Below the pieces are notes generated by a model. The model was not told the origin of the DNA and ran no database searches. It worked only from the letters and a program-made list of their open reading frames with translations. From Actinomyces graevenitzii C83 (GTDB taxonomy: Bacteria > Actinomycetota > Actinomycetes > Actinomycetales > Actinomycetaceae), in the NCBI RefSeq assembly GCF_000239695.1, contig NZ_JH470338.1, positions 1,342,613 through 1,406,612 of the forward strand: a DNA stretch of 64,000 nt. Direction: 5' to 3'. Each line of letters starts with the position of its first letter. Within the stretch, counting starts at the first letter, position 1. Shown piece after piece: positions 35,451-44,686 of this stretch. A program made the position numbers and the translations under genes.

Positions 35451-38400
35451 ATGAACGAGCACTCCAGTCAGCCCAGCCAACCAGACGCAACTAACTCAGC
35501 CGCAGCGCCCCGCCGTCATCCTGCCCGCCACCAGCGCAATCACGGACGGCGCCAACACAAAAACCAGGCGGCGCCGCGCCCCTTCACCCCCACGCAGCTA
35601 AGCCAACGCGCAGCTTCTCTACCCTCCATCACCTACCCAGCGCAGCTTCCAGTCTCAGCCCGCCAGGAGGAGATCGCAGCCGCCATTTTGGCTAACCAGG
35701 TGGTTATCGTCGCAGGTGAAACCGGCTCCGGTAAAACCACCCAGATCCCTAAAATCTGTTTAGATTTAGGTCGCGGCATCAACGCCATGATTGGACACAC
35801 CCAGCCCCGGCGTATCGCAGCGCGCTCAGTAGCTGAACGCATTGCCCAAGAGCTGGGCACTAAAGTTTCTAAAGAATCAATAGTCGGTTATCAGGTTCGT
35901 TTCACTGATGAAGTTAGCGAACATACGCTTATCAAATTAATGACCGACGGTATTTTGCTGGCCGAAATTCAAAACGACCCGCTATTGCGCCGCTATGACA
36001 CTCTAATTATTGATGAGGCACACGAGCGCAGCCTAAATATTGACTTTATTTTGGGTTATTTAGCGCGACTACTGCCCCAGCGCCCAGATTTAAAGGTCAT
36101 CATCACCTCGGCCACCATCGACTCTGAACGTTTCGCCGCCCACTTTGGGGTTGAAGGCCGCCCCGCCCCAATTATTGAGGTATCCGGGCGCACCTATCCG
36201 GTAGAAATCCGCTACCGCCCCCTCGACGGCGTCGAGCCAGACCCAGAGGGCAGCCAAACAAACTCAGCAGCTGCCAGCGCAAGCACCGACGAGCCGCGCG
36301 ACCAGGTCACGGGCATCCTCGACGCCGTCGACGAACTAATGGCCCTAGGCCCCGGCGACATCTTGGTGTTCCTGGCAGGAGAACGCGACATTCGCGATAC
36401 CGAAGCCGCACTTATCGACCACCTAGGCCCACGCTACGCCGCCAACGAGTCCAGCGCCCGCCTGCCCGGCAGCGTTGAAATCATCCCCCTATATTCGCGC
36501 CTAAGCGCCGCCGCCCAGCATCGTGTATTTGAAAAACACCGTCTGCGACGCATTGTTCTAGCCACCAACGTGGCTGAAACTTCACTAACCGTGCCCTCCA
36601 TCAGGTACGTGATCGACCCCGGCGTGGCGCGTATTTCGCGTTATTCCAACAAAACCAAGGTGCAGCGCCTACCCATTGAACCCATCAGCCAAGCCAGCGC
36701 CAACCAGCGTAGCGGCCGCTGCGGGCGCGTGGCCGACGGCGTGGCAATCCGCCTGTACTCGCAAACCGACTATGAGGGGCGCGAGCCATACACAGAACCC
36801 GAAATTCTACGCACCTCCCTAGCCAGCGTAATTTTGCAGATGGCAGCGCTGCGCCTAGGTAATGTGGCAGATTTTCCCTTCATTGACCCGCCAGACCGGC
36901 GCGCTATTGCCGACGGCGTGGCGCTACTAACCGAAATCGGCGCTATCAGCGCAAACTCTAAATCCATGCACGAGCCGCGCCTGACCGCGATCGGCCACCA
37001 ACTGGCGCGTCTACCCATCGACCCGCGCCTGGGGCGCATGTTACTAGAAGCCAATAAACGCGGCTGCGCCAGCGAAGTGATGGTGATTGTCTCTGCGCTT
37101 TCAATCCAAGACGTGCGTGAACGCCCGCTTGACGCGCAGGAAGCCGCAGACGCCATGCATCGGCGTTTAGCGGATCCCACCAGCGATTTTCTTACCTACC
37201 TCAACTTCTGGCGTTACCTGCGCACCCAGTCACGTGACCTGTCCGGCTCTGCGTTTAGGCGCATGTGCCGCCACGAATACCTGCACTACCTGCGTATTCG
37301 TGAATGGCGCGACGTCTACAATCAGCTGGCCCAGTTGGCGCGGCCGCTAGGCATTAACGCCCAAAACATTGAGCTGCCCACCCGCGCCTCCATTCGCGCC
37401 GCTAGTGACCGTCTAGTTCCCGGCTCCCACGCGGCCGGCATGGCTAATGCGGACGTAGCCGACGCCGTCGTGGCCCTGGGGCAAAGCGCAGACACCCCTG
37501 ACGCCGACGCGATCCACCAATCCCTGCTGGTGGGGCTGCTTTCCAACCTGGGTAACTATGATGAGCGCCGGCGCGAATATGCCGGGGCGCGCGCCACCCA
37601 CTTCACTATTTGGCCTGGTAGTGGGCTGCGTCGCAAGCAGTACGACTGGGTTATGGCCGCTGAGCTGGTGGAAACCAGTCGCTTATTTGCCCGCACCGTG
37701 GCCCGCATCCAGCCCCAGTGGGTGGAGCAGGCCGCTAAACACCTGGTCAAGGTCACTTACGGTGAGCCTTACTGGTCCACCAAGAAGGGCGCGGCCATGG
37801 TGCATCAGCGGGTGCTGCTTTACGGGCTGACTTTGGTGGCTGACCGCCCGGTCACGCTAGCCAGTGTGGGTACCGACGCCGCCCGGCAGGCTGCGCGGGA
37901 AATGTTCATTCGCTCCGGGCTGGTGGAGGGGGGCTGGCACGCCCGCCACGCTTTTGTTGAGCGCAACCGTGAGCTGCTTGAAGACACTGCCGAGGTGGAA
38001 CGTCGTCAACGCACTCACGGTATTTTGGCTGATGACCAGGCTCTTTTTGACTTCTACGATGAGCGCCTGCCGGAGAAAATCACCAGCGCGGCGGCTTTCG
38101 ACAACTGGTGGAAGCATCAGCGTCAAGACACCCCCAAGCTGCTGGATTTCACCCGTGAGCTGCTGCTTCCCAAGGGCGACAACCTTGACGGCTACCCCGA
38201 CACTTGGCATCAGGGTGACCTGACCTTGGCGCTTACGTACGTTTTTGAGCCGGGCAGGCTCGACGACGGCGTCAGCGTACAGGTGCCCATTGAGGTGCTC
38301 ACTCGCCTGCGCCCAGAGGGATTTGATTGGCTTGTGCCCGGGATGCGCCCGCAGCTGTGTGTGGCCACTATCCGCGCCTTGCCTAAGCGGGTGCGTCGCC

Positions 38401-39926
38401 AGCTGGTTCCGGCTCCCGACACCGGCACGCGCATTTGGGAGCTGATCTGCCAGCTTTACCCGCAAGCTGCGGGAGAGGCTAGCGACGGCGTCGCGACAGC
38501 AAGCCAGCCCGGCGGCGTCGGCAGTAACCCCGGCGGCGTCGTCGAACCGATCCCGGTGAGTTTCCAGCAGGCCTTCACCCAGGCCGCACAGCAGCTACGC
38601 CAGGTAGAAATTACCGACGAGGACTGGGACCAGGCGCAAGAAAACCTGCCGGAGCACATGCGCATGGGCTTTAGCGTGCTGGACGCGCGCGGCAACAAGC
38701 TAGGGCGCGGGCGCAACCTGATCGTTTTGCAGCGGCAGCTGGCCAAACAAAGCGAGGCGGCGGTGCGCTCGGCGGTACGTGGCGCCCTGGCGGCGGCCAT
38801 GGATGAGGCCCGGTCCAAGAAATCGGCGAAATCTAAGCGCAAAAACGGGGCCAACGAGAGCCATAACGGGGTCCATGGGGCCGCCGGCGCAAACGGGAGC
38901 GCAGGCGCCCATAACGGGGGCAATAACGGTGCCCGCGCCAATAAATCTGCCGCAAATACTTTTGCAACTATTACTTCACAGTCATTAACTAGCCCATTAA
39001 AGGAGCAAACTAATTTAGTTGATTGGCCTGAAGTTCCCCAGGGCGTAATTCCGCAACAAATAGAATCCGCCGGGCGGGCGGGGCTATTAGTTCGCGGTTA
39101 CCCCACTTTAGTTGCACAACCAACATCTAAAGCATTTAAAGCTGATTTAAAGATATTAGCGGATGTTAATTCTCAGCTAGCTCAGCACGCTGAGGGAGTT
39201 TTGGCGTTAGCTTTGGCGCGCACCCCGCTCGAAACTGCGCGGGTGACCAGCCGTTGGAACGCTAAGCGCTCTCTATTCATGGTGTCTGCGCCCTACAAAT
39301 CCACTGACACCCTGGTGTCTGATTTGTGCTTGGCTGCCGGGCGCCTGCTAGCCCAGCAGTGGAGCCGCGAAACCGGCCATAACCTAGCCCAGCTGCGCGA
39401 CCGCAAAGATTTTGAGCTCTTTGCATCTTGGCTGCGCGACCGCCTGGAAGACCAGGTGGAAACTATTGCCGCCCAGGTAGAGGCCGCTTTGGAGGCTAAG
39501 GGCCAGTTGGATAAGGCAGTGGGGCGTAATACTTCGCTGGCTTTGCTCGACACTTTGCAGGAAATTCGCGAGCAGGCTGCTGCCCTGATTGCGCCACGCT
39601 TTATCGCCGACGCCGATCCGGCACAGCTGGCCCACTATGGGCGCTACCTTAAGTCTTTGGCTTATCGCTTGGAGAAGGCGGCGGCCTCGCCCAGCCAGGA
39701 TGCAGCTCTGGCCTACCAGGTACGTGAGATTGAGGGTCAGGTGAGCGACGCCGTCGAGCACGCTAAGGGGCTGCCGGCTAATCCCGCCCGCGCGGCGGTG
39801 CTGCGCCAGGCCCAAAATATGGTGTGGGAGCTGCGCGTGAGCCTGTTTGCCCAGCAGTTGGGGACGGCGCACAAGGTTTCAGCCAAGCGCATCAGCAGGC
39901 TGCTGGCCTCCGCCCCGGCGCTCTAG
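35451..39926 (+). CDS. hrpA: ATP-dependent RNA helicase HrpA
   Basis: About 1491 aa, the full size of HrpA-type DEAH-box helicases. Motif I GETGSGKTTQ, motif II DEAH, SAT in ITSATIDSERF and motif VI QRSGRCGR in the second RecA domain are all present. Winged-helix, ratchet and OB domains (HA2, DUF3418) fill the C-terminal two-thirds, which carry an Asn/Ala/Gly-rich insert (around residues 1125-1180). I chose the ATG at 35451 (AGGGG upstream); a GTG 51 bases earlier is possible. HrpA remodels mRNA and rescues stalled ribosomes in E. coli. The gene carries six of the 11-bp palindromes described in the findings. Confidence 0.93.
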   Translation: MNEHSSQPSQPDATNSAAAPRRHPARHQRNHGRRQHKNQAAPRPFTPTQLSQRAASLPSITYPAQLPVSARQEEIAAAILANQVVIVAGETGSGKTTQIPKICLDLGRGINAMIGHTQPRRIAARSVAERIAQELGTKVSKESIVGYQVRFTDEVSEHTLIKLMTDGILLAEIQNDPLLRRYDTLIIDEAHERSLNIDFILGYLARLLPQRPDLKVIITSATIDSERFAAHFGVEGRPAPIIEVSGRTYPVEIRYRPLDGVEPDPEGSQTNSAAASASTDEPRDQVTGILDAVDELMALGPGDILVFLAGERDIRDTEAALIDHLGPRYAANESSARLPGSVEIIPLYSRLSAAAQHRVFEKHRLRRIVLATNVAETSLTVPSIRYVIDPGVARISRYSNKTKVQRLPIEPISQASANQRSGRCGRVADGVAIRLYSQTDYEGREPYTEPEILRTSLASVILQMAALRLGNVADFPFIDPPDRRAIADGVALLTEIGAISANSKSMHEPRLTAIGHQLARLPIDPRLGRMLLEANKRGCASEVMVIVSALSIQDVRERPLDAQEAADAMHRRLADPTSDFLTYLNFWRYLRTQSRDLSGSAFRRMCRHEYLHYLRIREWRDVYNQLAQLARPLGINAQNIELPTRASIRAASDRLVPGSHAAGMANADVADAVVALGQSADTPDADAIHQSLLVGLLSNLGNYDERRREYAGARATHFTIWPGSGLRRKQYDWVMAAELVETSRLFARTVARIQPQWVEQAAKHLVKVTYGEPYWSTKKGAAMVHQRVLLYGLTLVADRPVTLASVGTDAARQAAREMFIRSGLVEGGWHARHAFVERNRELLEDTAEVERRQRTHGILADDQALFDFYDERLPEKITSAAAFDNWWKHQRQDTPKLLDFTRELLLPKGDNLDGYPDTWHQGDLTLALTYVFEPGRLDDGVSVQVPIEVLTRLRPEGFDWLVPGMRPQLCVATIRALPKRVRRQLVPAPDTGTRIWELICQLYPQAAGEASDGVATASQPGGVGSNPGGVVEPIPVSFQQAFTQAAQQLRQVEITDEDWDQAQENLPEHMRMGFSVLDARGNKLGRGRNLIVLQRQLAKQSEAAVRSAVRGALAAAMDEARSKKSAKSKRKNGANESHNGVHGAAGANGSAGAHNGGNNGARANKSAANTFATITSQSLTSPLKEQTNLVDWPEVPQGVIPQQIESAGRAGLLVRGYPTLVAQPTSKAFKADLKILADVNSQLAQHAEGVLALALARTPLETARVTSRWNAKRSLFMVSAPYKSTDTLVSDLCLAAGRLLAQQWSRETGHNLAQLRDRKDFELFASWLRDRLEDQVETIAAQVEAALEAKGQLDKAVGRNTSLALLDTLQEIREQAAALIAPRFIADADPAQLAHYGRYLKSLAYRLEKAAASPSQDAALAYQVREIEGQVSDAVEHAKGLPANPARAAVLRQAQNMVWELRVSLFAQQLGTAHKVSAKRISRLLASAPAL

Positions 39927-40223
39927 ACGACTGTCTACTTCCGCGCCGGCGGTCTATCCGGACCAAGGATCACGCCTTTGGGCGGGACTTGCACCCTAGA
40001 CCTCTGGCTGGGCTTTAGGCCTGGGTTTCTGGCTGGGGCCAGCATCCAGATGGGCTGGCGCGCTGGTTGGATGCCATACCCGCCAGCTATGCCGGCTTGC
40101 ACCCTAGGCTTGGCTGGCCAGGGCCAGCATCTAGACGGGCTGGCGTGCTGACTGGGCGCCGTCGTCACCTTTTTGCGTGCTGCCGGCCCCTTGCCCACGC
40201 TGGCGCACACAAATACTGACATT
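39927..40223. repeat. Repeat-rich spacer after hrpA
   Basis: A two-part direct repeat is seen: CTTGCACCCTAG at 39988 and 40096, and GGCCAGCATC(C/T)AGA(T/C)GGGCTGGC at 40037 and 40122. No gene is recognisable. Confidence 0.5.
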
Positions 40224-40272
40224 TCATCCCTTCCCTATAAAACCCCATGAATTTTTTATAGGGAAGGGATGA
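40224..40272. terminator. Perfect 19-bp stem-loop
   Basis: TCATCCCTTCCCTATAAAA and its exact complement surround an 11-base loop. It lies 300 bases after hrpA and may end transcription in both directions. An 18-bp palindrome, AAATGCAT-GT-ATGCATTT, follows at 40283-40300. Confidence 0.7.
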
Positions 40273-40333
40273 TTTTGCCTGTAAATGCATGTATGCATTT
40301 TTGCCTGCCTGCTGTATTTGTCTGTAAATGCAA

Positions 40334-40380
40334 CTGGCCCCCGTATTGGCGAAACCCAAAAAAGCCAATCCGGGGGTCAG
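40334..40380 (-). terminator. Stem-loop after the small peptide gene
   Basis: On the minus strand CTGACCCCCGGATTGGC pairs with GCCAATACGGGGGCCAG (15 of 17 positions plus one G-T) around a T-rich loop. It begins 40 bases after the stop of the 38-codon gene. Confidence 0.65.
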
Positions 40381-40420
40381 TTATTCACAAGGAGAGAGAT
40401 TATCGAGTGTTCAACACCAG

Positions 40421-40537
40421 TCAGGGGCCCTTATTCACCTCCACAGCCATAGCAGTTGAGGCTCCCACGAAGGCGCCTGCTAACGGCATGGACGCCATCG
40501 CCGCTGCGAATGCGATGCCCCTTTTCATGAGCTTCAT
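40421..40537 (-). CDS. 38-aa secreted peptide precursor (signal peptide + heptapeptide)
   Basis: A 38-codon frame with an excellent ribosome site (GGGAGGAAACC then ATG). The product has a basic start (MKLMKRG), a hydrophobic core (IAFAAAMASMPLAGAFVGA) and an AxA-type cleavage site (STAMA). If signal peptidase I cuts there, only the heptapeptide VEVNKGP remains. A strong hairpin follows the stop and three 24-bp repeats precede the ribosome site. These signs suggest a real, separately transcribed gene for a small secreted peptide, perhaps a signal. A truncated relic of a larger secreted protein is the main alternative. No receptor gene is identified nearby. Confidence 0.55.
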   Translation of the reverse strand: MKLMKRGIAFAAAMASMPLAGAFVGASTAMAVEVNKGP

Positions 40538-40572
40538 GGTTTCCTCCCTTAAAAGTTTTCCGTGGCCCGCCC

Positions 40573-40644
40573 GCCGGGGCTTAGCCGGTGGGCGTCACCG
40601 AGGCTTAGCCAGCGAGCGCTGCCGAGGCTTACCCCGGGGTTACC
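40573..40644 (-). repeat. Three 24-bp tandem repeats in the peptide-gene leader
   Basis: Units around GGGGCTTAGCC, GAGGCTTAGCC and GAGGCTTACCC (plus strand) recur every 24 bases (GCTTA at 40579, 40603 and 40627). They lie 35 to 107 bases upstream of the small secreted peptide's start, in its leader or promoter. Confidence 0.6.
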
Positions 40645-40751
40645 TGCCGGCGGCTTAGTGGGCCAGTTGCTTTGCTGATCTGCATCAGCCTTGCTGGTTA
40701 AAACTTTAAAAGGGGCTTTTATGGTGGTGGTTAGCGTAACCTATGAATCAT

Positions 40752-41270
40752 CTATGAAAGATAAAGCGTGGCTTGGTTGTAAGAGCGCAAGTAGGGGCCA
40801 CCAATCTGGCTTGGCTCCATAGGCGTATCCTTGTAGCTCCAGTGCAGCAGGTTGGCCAGGGAGAAACTGTTTGCACACACCCCACAGGCCAGCACGCGGC
40901 TTGGGCGGCGCATACGTTCAACCCGGTGACCAGCCGGGCATGTGCCCACCCAGTCGCCGGGGACTTTAGGGGCGCGCTTATCTACCAGCCGCTGCGCTGA
41001 GCAGCCCAATTCTAGGGCTTTGCGGCGCCAAACTTCATCGTGACCGTGGCTTGGACCAACCAGGGCATGGGCTACTTCATGCAAAATCGTGTCACGCACG
41101 CGAGGCAAGTCATAGAGTTGCATTAAGTAACGTGAGAGAGTGATACAGCGGTTTGTGTGGTTGCACTGTCCAGCTCGACGCCGGGCACGATCCCACCCCA
41201 GGCTCCAGCCTTGCAAGCCGTTGGCGTCCATCAGGTCGCGGCCTAAAGCATAAACCTGATCAAGATGCAT
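40752..41270 (-). CDS. SprT-like zinc metalloprotease domain protein
   Basis: A 172 aa protein of the SprT-like family (related to SPRTN/Wss1). The zinc-binding motif LHEVAHAL lies near residue 63, with further ligands expected in GPSHGHDEVW. A zinc-ribbon-like tail has CPAGHRVER and CGVC. The short N-terminal helical part precedes SRYLMQLYDLPRVRDTI. Proteins of this family are suspected proteases for DNA-protein crosslinks, but bacterial roles are mostly unknown. It is divergent from the gene at 41303. Confidence 0.85.
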   Translation of the reverse strand: MHLDQVYALGRDLMDANGLQGWSLGWDRARRRAGQCNHTNRCITLSRYLMQLYDLPRVRDTILHEVAHALVGPSHGHDEVWRRKALELGCSAQRLVDKRAPKVPGDWVGTCPAGHRVERMRRPSRVLACGVCANSFSLANLLHWSYKDTPMEPSQIGGPYLRSYNQATLYLS

Positions 41271-41302
41271 TCATTGTCCATTTCGTGGAAAAATAACCCT
41301 TA

Positions 41303-42247
41303 GTGTCAGAACCTAAACGTAATTCTAAAGCCAAAACGGTAACCTCCGCCGGCAGCGCAACTAGAGGCAAGGGCAAGCGTGCCATCTCTAGTGCCAGTGC
41401 CGAGCGGTTTATTTCGCGTTACCGGCTGGTCTCAATTTTTGCGTTACTGACCCTATCTGCCCTAGCTGGGGCACTGATCCTGCCTAAGTTCACCGCCCCC
41501 GCACAGATTGATGATGGCCCCACCCCAGCCGGCCCGGTTAAGGTAACCCCTGATTACAGTGGTTTTAACGCCGCAAATATCATCTCTGACAATAAGCTCT
41601 ACGGCGCTCCCAATATGAACGCCGAGGACATCGATAATTTCATCACCAAAGTCAATGCTGGCTGCGTTAATAGCGCCGACGGCACTACTTGCATCAGCAA
41701 GGCCCGCTTTGACACTAAAGGCTTTGACCCCACAACGGCCTGCCCGTTGGGGATGAATCCCGCCAAGAATCTAACTGCTGGTGAGGTTATTTACCGCGTT
41801 TCGGTGGCTTGCAACATTAACCCCCGGGTTTTGTTGGTGCTGCTGCAAAAAGAGCAGGGGCTGCTGACCGCTTCAGGCGAGAAACTGACTGCCTCACGCT
41901 ATGAATGGGCTGCCGGCTATGGCTGCCCTGATGGTCAGACTTGCGACAGTCGCTACCGTGGCTTTGTCAGCCAGCTCTATCAGGCCGCCGCCCAGCTGCA
42001 AAAATACCGCCTTAACCCCTCCAGCTACCGGGTGCAGGCCCGCAAACCCGTGCGTATCGCCTACAACCCCCAGGCTAGCTGCGGTTCTTCCATCATCACC
42101 CCAGCTAACACCGCCACCGCCGCGCTCTATAACTACACTCCCTACCAGCCCAATGAGGCCGCTAAGAATGATGGGGACGACTGCTCCAGCTGGGGTAACT
42201 TGAACTTCTACGGTTTTTGGAAGGTCTGGTTCGGCTCCCCCCACTAG
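41303..42247 (+). CDS. Membrane-anchored, possible lysozyme-fold protein
   Basis: A 314 aa protein with a basic cytoplasmic tail, one helix (about residues 42-62) and an outer domain. The core NINPRVLLVLLQKEQGLLT resembles the catalytic-Glu helix of lysozyme-like/transglycosylase domains found in actinobacteria and sometimes misnamed hemagglutinins. Six or more Cys residues (GCVNS, TTCIS, ACPLG, ACNIN, GCPDG, TCDS) point to disulfides outside the cell. GTG start. A peptidoglycan-cleaving role is plausible. It is followed on the same strand, 66 bases on, by the cardiolipin synthase gene. Confidence 0.65.
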   Translation: MSEPKRNSKAKTVTSAGSATRGKGKRAISSASAERFISRYRLVSIFALLTLSALAGALILPKFTAPAQIDDGPTPAGPVKVTPDYSGFNAANIISDNKLYGAPNMNAEDIDNFITKVNAGCVNSADGTTCISKARFDTKGFDPTTACPLGMNPAKNLTAGEVIYRVSVACNINPRVLLVLLQKEQGLLTASGEKLTASRYEWAAGYGCPDGQTCDSRYRGFVSQLYQAAAQLQKYRLNPSSYRVQARKPVRIAYNPQASCGSSIITPANTATAALYNYTPYQPNEAAKNDGDDCSSWGNLNFYGFWKVWFGSPH

Positions 42248-42313
42248 CTGGCGCGGCTGGCACCCAGTCTTGAGACCACAGGCTGCTTTAGCAGGCTCAA
42301 GTACAATTGTTAA

Positions 42314-43852
42314 ATGAGTTATATGCAGATGGCCGCCGAAATCTGGGTGGTGATTGAGTACATCATTAAGATTGGGGCTATGGGGGTGGTGCCTGAAAAT
42401 CGGCGCCCTGCCTCGTCATCGGCCTGGCTGCTGCTCATCTTGTTCCTGCCCCTGGTGGGCCTACCCATGTATCTACTGCTGGGAAGTGCCCGTATTCAGG
42501 GAAAACGCTACCGCCGCCAAAGCGAGCTAACCAGCATTGTCTCCGCCCTAAGCGCCAACCTCCCAGACGTACCTCCAGGTATAAAAGCCGATGAGCGCCT
42601 GTTGGGGATTGTGCGCATGAACCGCCACCTAACCGGAATGCCCTGTATGCCGGGCACAGTCCAGGGTATCTATGATGACACCCGCAGCTTCATTGCGGCC
42701 CTGGTGCAGGCCATTGACGCAGCCCAGCACAGCGTAAATATTGAGTTTTACATAGTCCATGATGATCCCATCACTGAGCCGCTTTTTGCGGCCCTAGAGC
42801 GCGCCCATAAACGCGGGGTGCGGGTGGCGCTGCTGCTAGATCACCTGGGTTCACGCCGCTACAAAGCCTGGAAAAAGCTGCTGAAGCGGCTAAACTCTGC
42901 CGGCTACCACTGGCACCTGATGATGCCCCTAGGTTTTAAGCCTGATCAGCGCGGGCGCCCAGACCTGCGTAACCACCGCAAGCTAGCGGTAATCGACGAC
43001 GGCGTCGGCTTTGTTGGCTCCCACAACCTCATTGACCCCTTCTACGAAACCAACCTGCGCGGCCCTGGACGCGAGTGGAAAGACCTATCCGTGCAGCTAG
43101 GCGGGGCTATCGTGGCTGAGCTTGGGGGTGTATTCGCCATGGACTGGTACGCCGAAACCGGCAAAATTTTCGTTGGTGCCCGCTCCCAAGCCGTAAGCGA
43201 TGAGGATATCTCCCAGGTAGAAACCGCTGGTCTGAGCGCACTTGCTGCAGAGCTGGTTAACACCTCGGCGGCGTGGGAAAAAGACTTGGCCGACGGCGTC
43301 GTAAACGCCATGCAGATCGTCCCTTCAGGGCCGGGCTACTCCACTGAACCAAACCTGCGCATGTTCACCTCACTGATCCACAATGCACGTCGGCGGGTAA
43401 CCATCACCAGCCCATATTTTGTGCCCGACGAGTCGCTGCTGGCCGCCATGACTAGCGCAGCTTACCGGGGTGTGGATGTGCAGCTGTTTGTGGGGGCCAG
43501 CGGCGACAATTTCCTGGTGCGTCACGCCCAACGCTCCTACTATGCGGCGCTACTGGATGCCGGGGTGCGTATCTTTCTCTACCCCTCCCCCACGGTTTTA
43601 CACTCCAAATACATGACCGTGGATAACGAAGTGGGAGTGATTGGCTCCTCCAATATGGATTCGCGCTCATTCATGCTCAACTATGAGCTGATGCTGCTGT
43701 GTTTCGGGGGCGATCTTGACGACAAGCTGCGCGCTAATGACGCCAAATATCGCTCCCTGAGCCACGAGCTAACCAGCCAGGAATGGGCGCGCGAGCCGCG
43801 TCACCGCCGCTGGGTGGATAACGCCTGCCGCCTGGCTGCGGCAGTTTTGTAG
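42314..43852 (+). CDS. cls: Cardiolipin synthase (PLD superfamily)
   Basis: A 512 aa membrane enzyme that joins phosphatidylglycerol molecules into cardiolipin. Two N-terminal helices (PLDc_N region, with SSAWLLLILFLPLVGLPMYL) precede two phospholipase D domains. The HKD motifs are NHRKLAVIDDG and HSKYMTVDNEVG, each followed by the Gly-Ser pair (VGSHN, IGSSNMD). Length fits bacterial Cls. The last 52 bases overlap the 3' end of the convergent permease gene. Confidence 0.93.
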   Translation: MSYMQMAAEIWVVIEYIIKIGAMGVVPENRRPASSSAWLLLILFLPLVGLPMYLLLGSARIQGKRYRRQSELTSIVSALSANLPDVPPGIKADERLLGIVRMNRHLTGMPCMPGTVQGIYDDTRSFIAALVQAIDAAQHSVNIEFYIVHDDPITEPLFAALERAHKRGVRVALLLDHLGSRRYKAWKKLLKRLNSAGYHWHLMMPLGFKPDQRGRPDLRNHRKLAVIDDGVGFVGSHNLIDPFYETNLRGPGREWKDLSVQLGGAIVAELGGVFAMDWYAETGKIFVGARSQAVSDEDISQVETAGLSALAAELVNTSAAWEKDLADGVVNAMQIVPSGPGYSTEPNLRMFTSLIHNARRRVTITSPYFVPDESLLAAMTSAAYRGVDVQLFVGASGDNFLVRHAQRSYYAALLDAGVRIFLYPSPTVLHSKYMTVDNEVGVIGSSNMDSRSFMLNYELMLLCFGGDLDDKLRANDAKYRSLSHELTSQEWAREPRHRRWVDNACRLAAAVL

Positions 43853-44685
43853 AGCAGGCCGTGACCGGGGGCTAACAGCCAGGCCAGGGCAAACATTACG
43901 CCCAGCACCAACACAATCGTGGCGCCCGTAGGCAAATCAGCTGACCAGCTCAAATACACTCCCAGCAGGCTCCCTAACGCCCCCAGCAGAGGGCCCATAA
44001 TCATCATGGTCAGTAAGCGGTCAGTCAGTAAGCGGGCTGTGGCCGCCGGGATTACCAGCAGTGCCAACACCAAAATATTGCCGATAGTCTGCACGGAAAT
44101 CACCACCGCCAAGCTCACGCACACATACAGGGCAATATCTAAAGCCAACACTGGCAGCCCTGCCGCGCGGGCAGTTTCACGGTCCAGGCTTACTGCCACA
44201 ATCTCTTTATTTAGGGCTGCGATCAGCCCAATCACCACTGCTGCCCCGATCAGCGCCACCGGCACTTCACGCGCCGGCACGCCGGTAATAGAGCCGAATA
44301 GGAACTGTTGCAGCGAGCCGCTATAGCCTGGGGCGCGCGAAATAATTACCACCCCTAAAGCAAATGCCCCCACAAACAGCACCCCAATGATGGAGTCTTC
44401 TTTAAGCCTGCGGTTTTGGGCTAGTAGCGCCACGGTTACCGCCGTCAGAATCCCGGCTACCGCGCCCCCAAGCACCAGGTTAGTGCCGCTAACGAAGGCC
44501 ACCGCCAGGCCGGGAAACACAGAGTGAGCGACGGCGTCGCCAATAAAAGCCATCCCACGCAACACCACGTGGGCCCCCACCACTCCGCAAACCAGGGCAC
44601 TAGTGATAGCAATCAGCAACGCCCTGGGTAGGAAGGCCAGCTGTGGGTTTAGTAGGTCATTTAGAAAATCAATTGGGGTTAACAA
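43801..44685 (-). CDS. Metal ABC permease, anchored-repeat cluster
   Basis: A 294 aa permease of the ZnuB/TroC (ABC-3) family with eight to nine helices and the GMAFIGDAVAHSVFPGLAVA motif. It belongs to the actinobacterial cluster described as anchored repeat-type ABC transporter (TIGR03770 permease). It lies 1 base after the ATPase gene in the same operon. Expected substrate class: Zn2+ or Mn2+, as for the family; the exact metal is not shown by the sequence. Confidence 0.9.
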   Translation of the reverse strand: MLTPIDFLNDLLNPQLAFLPRALLIAITSALVCGVVGAHVVLRGMAFIGDAVAHSVFPGLAVAFVSGTNLVLGGAVAGILTAVTVALLAQNRRLKEDSIIGVLFVGAFALGVVIISRAPGYSGSLQQFLFGSITGVPAREVPVALIGAAVVIGLIAALNKEIVAVSLDRETARAAGLPVLALDIALYVCVSLAVVISVQTIGNILVLALLVIPAATARLLTDRLLTMMIMGPLLGALGSLLGVYLSWSADLPTGATIVLVLGVMFALAWLLAPGHGLLYKTAAARRQALSTQRR

Positions 44686-44686
44686 C

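Noticed and set aside
40269..40658. A 129-codon plus-strand frame across the peptide-gene region
   Set aside because: It spans hairpins and a repeat array and has no ribosome site; the minus-strand 38-codon frame has a much better start and protein features.
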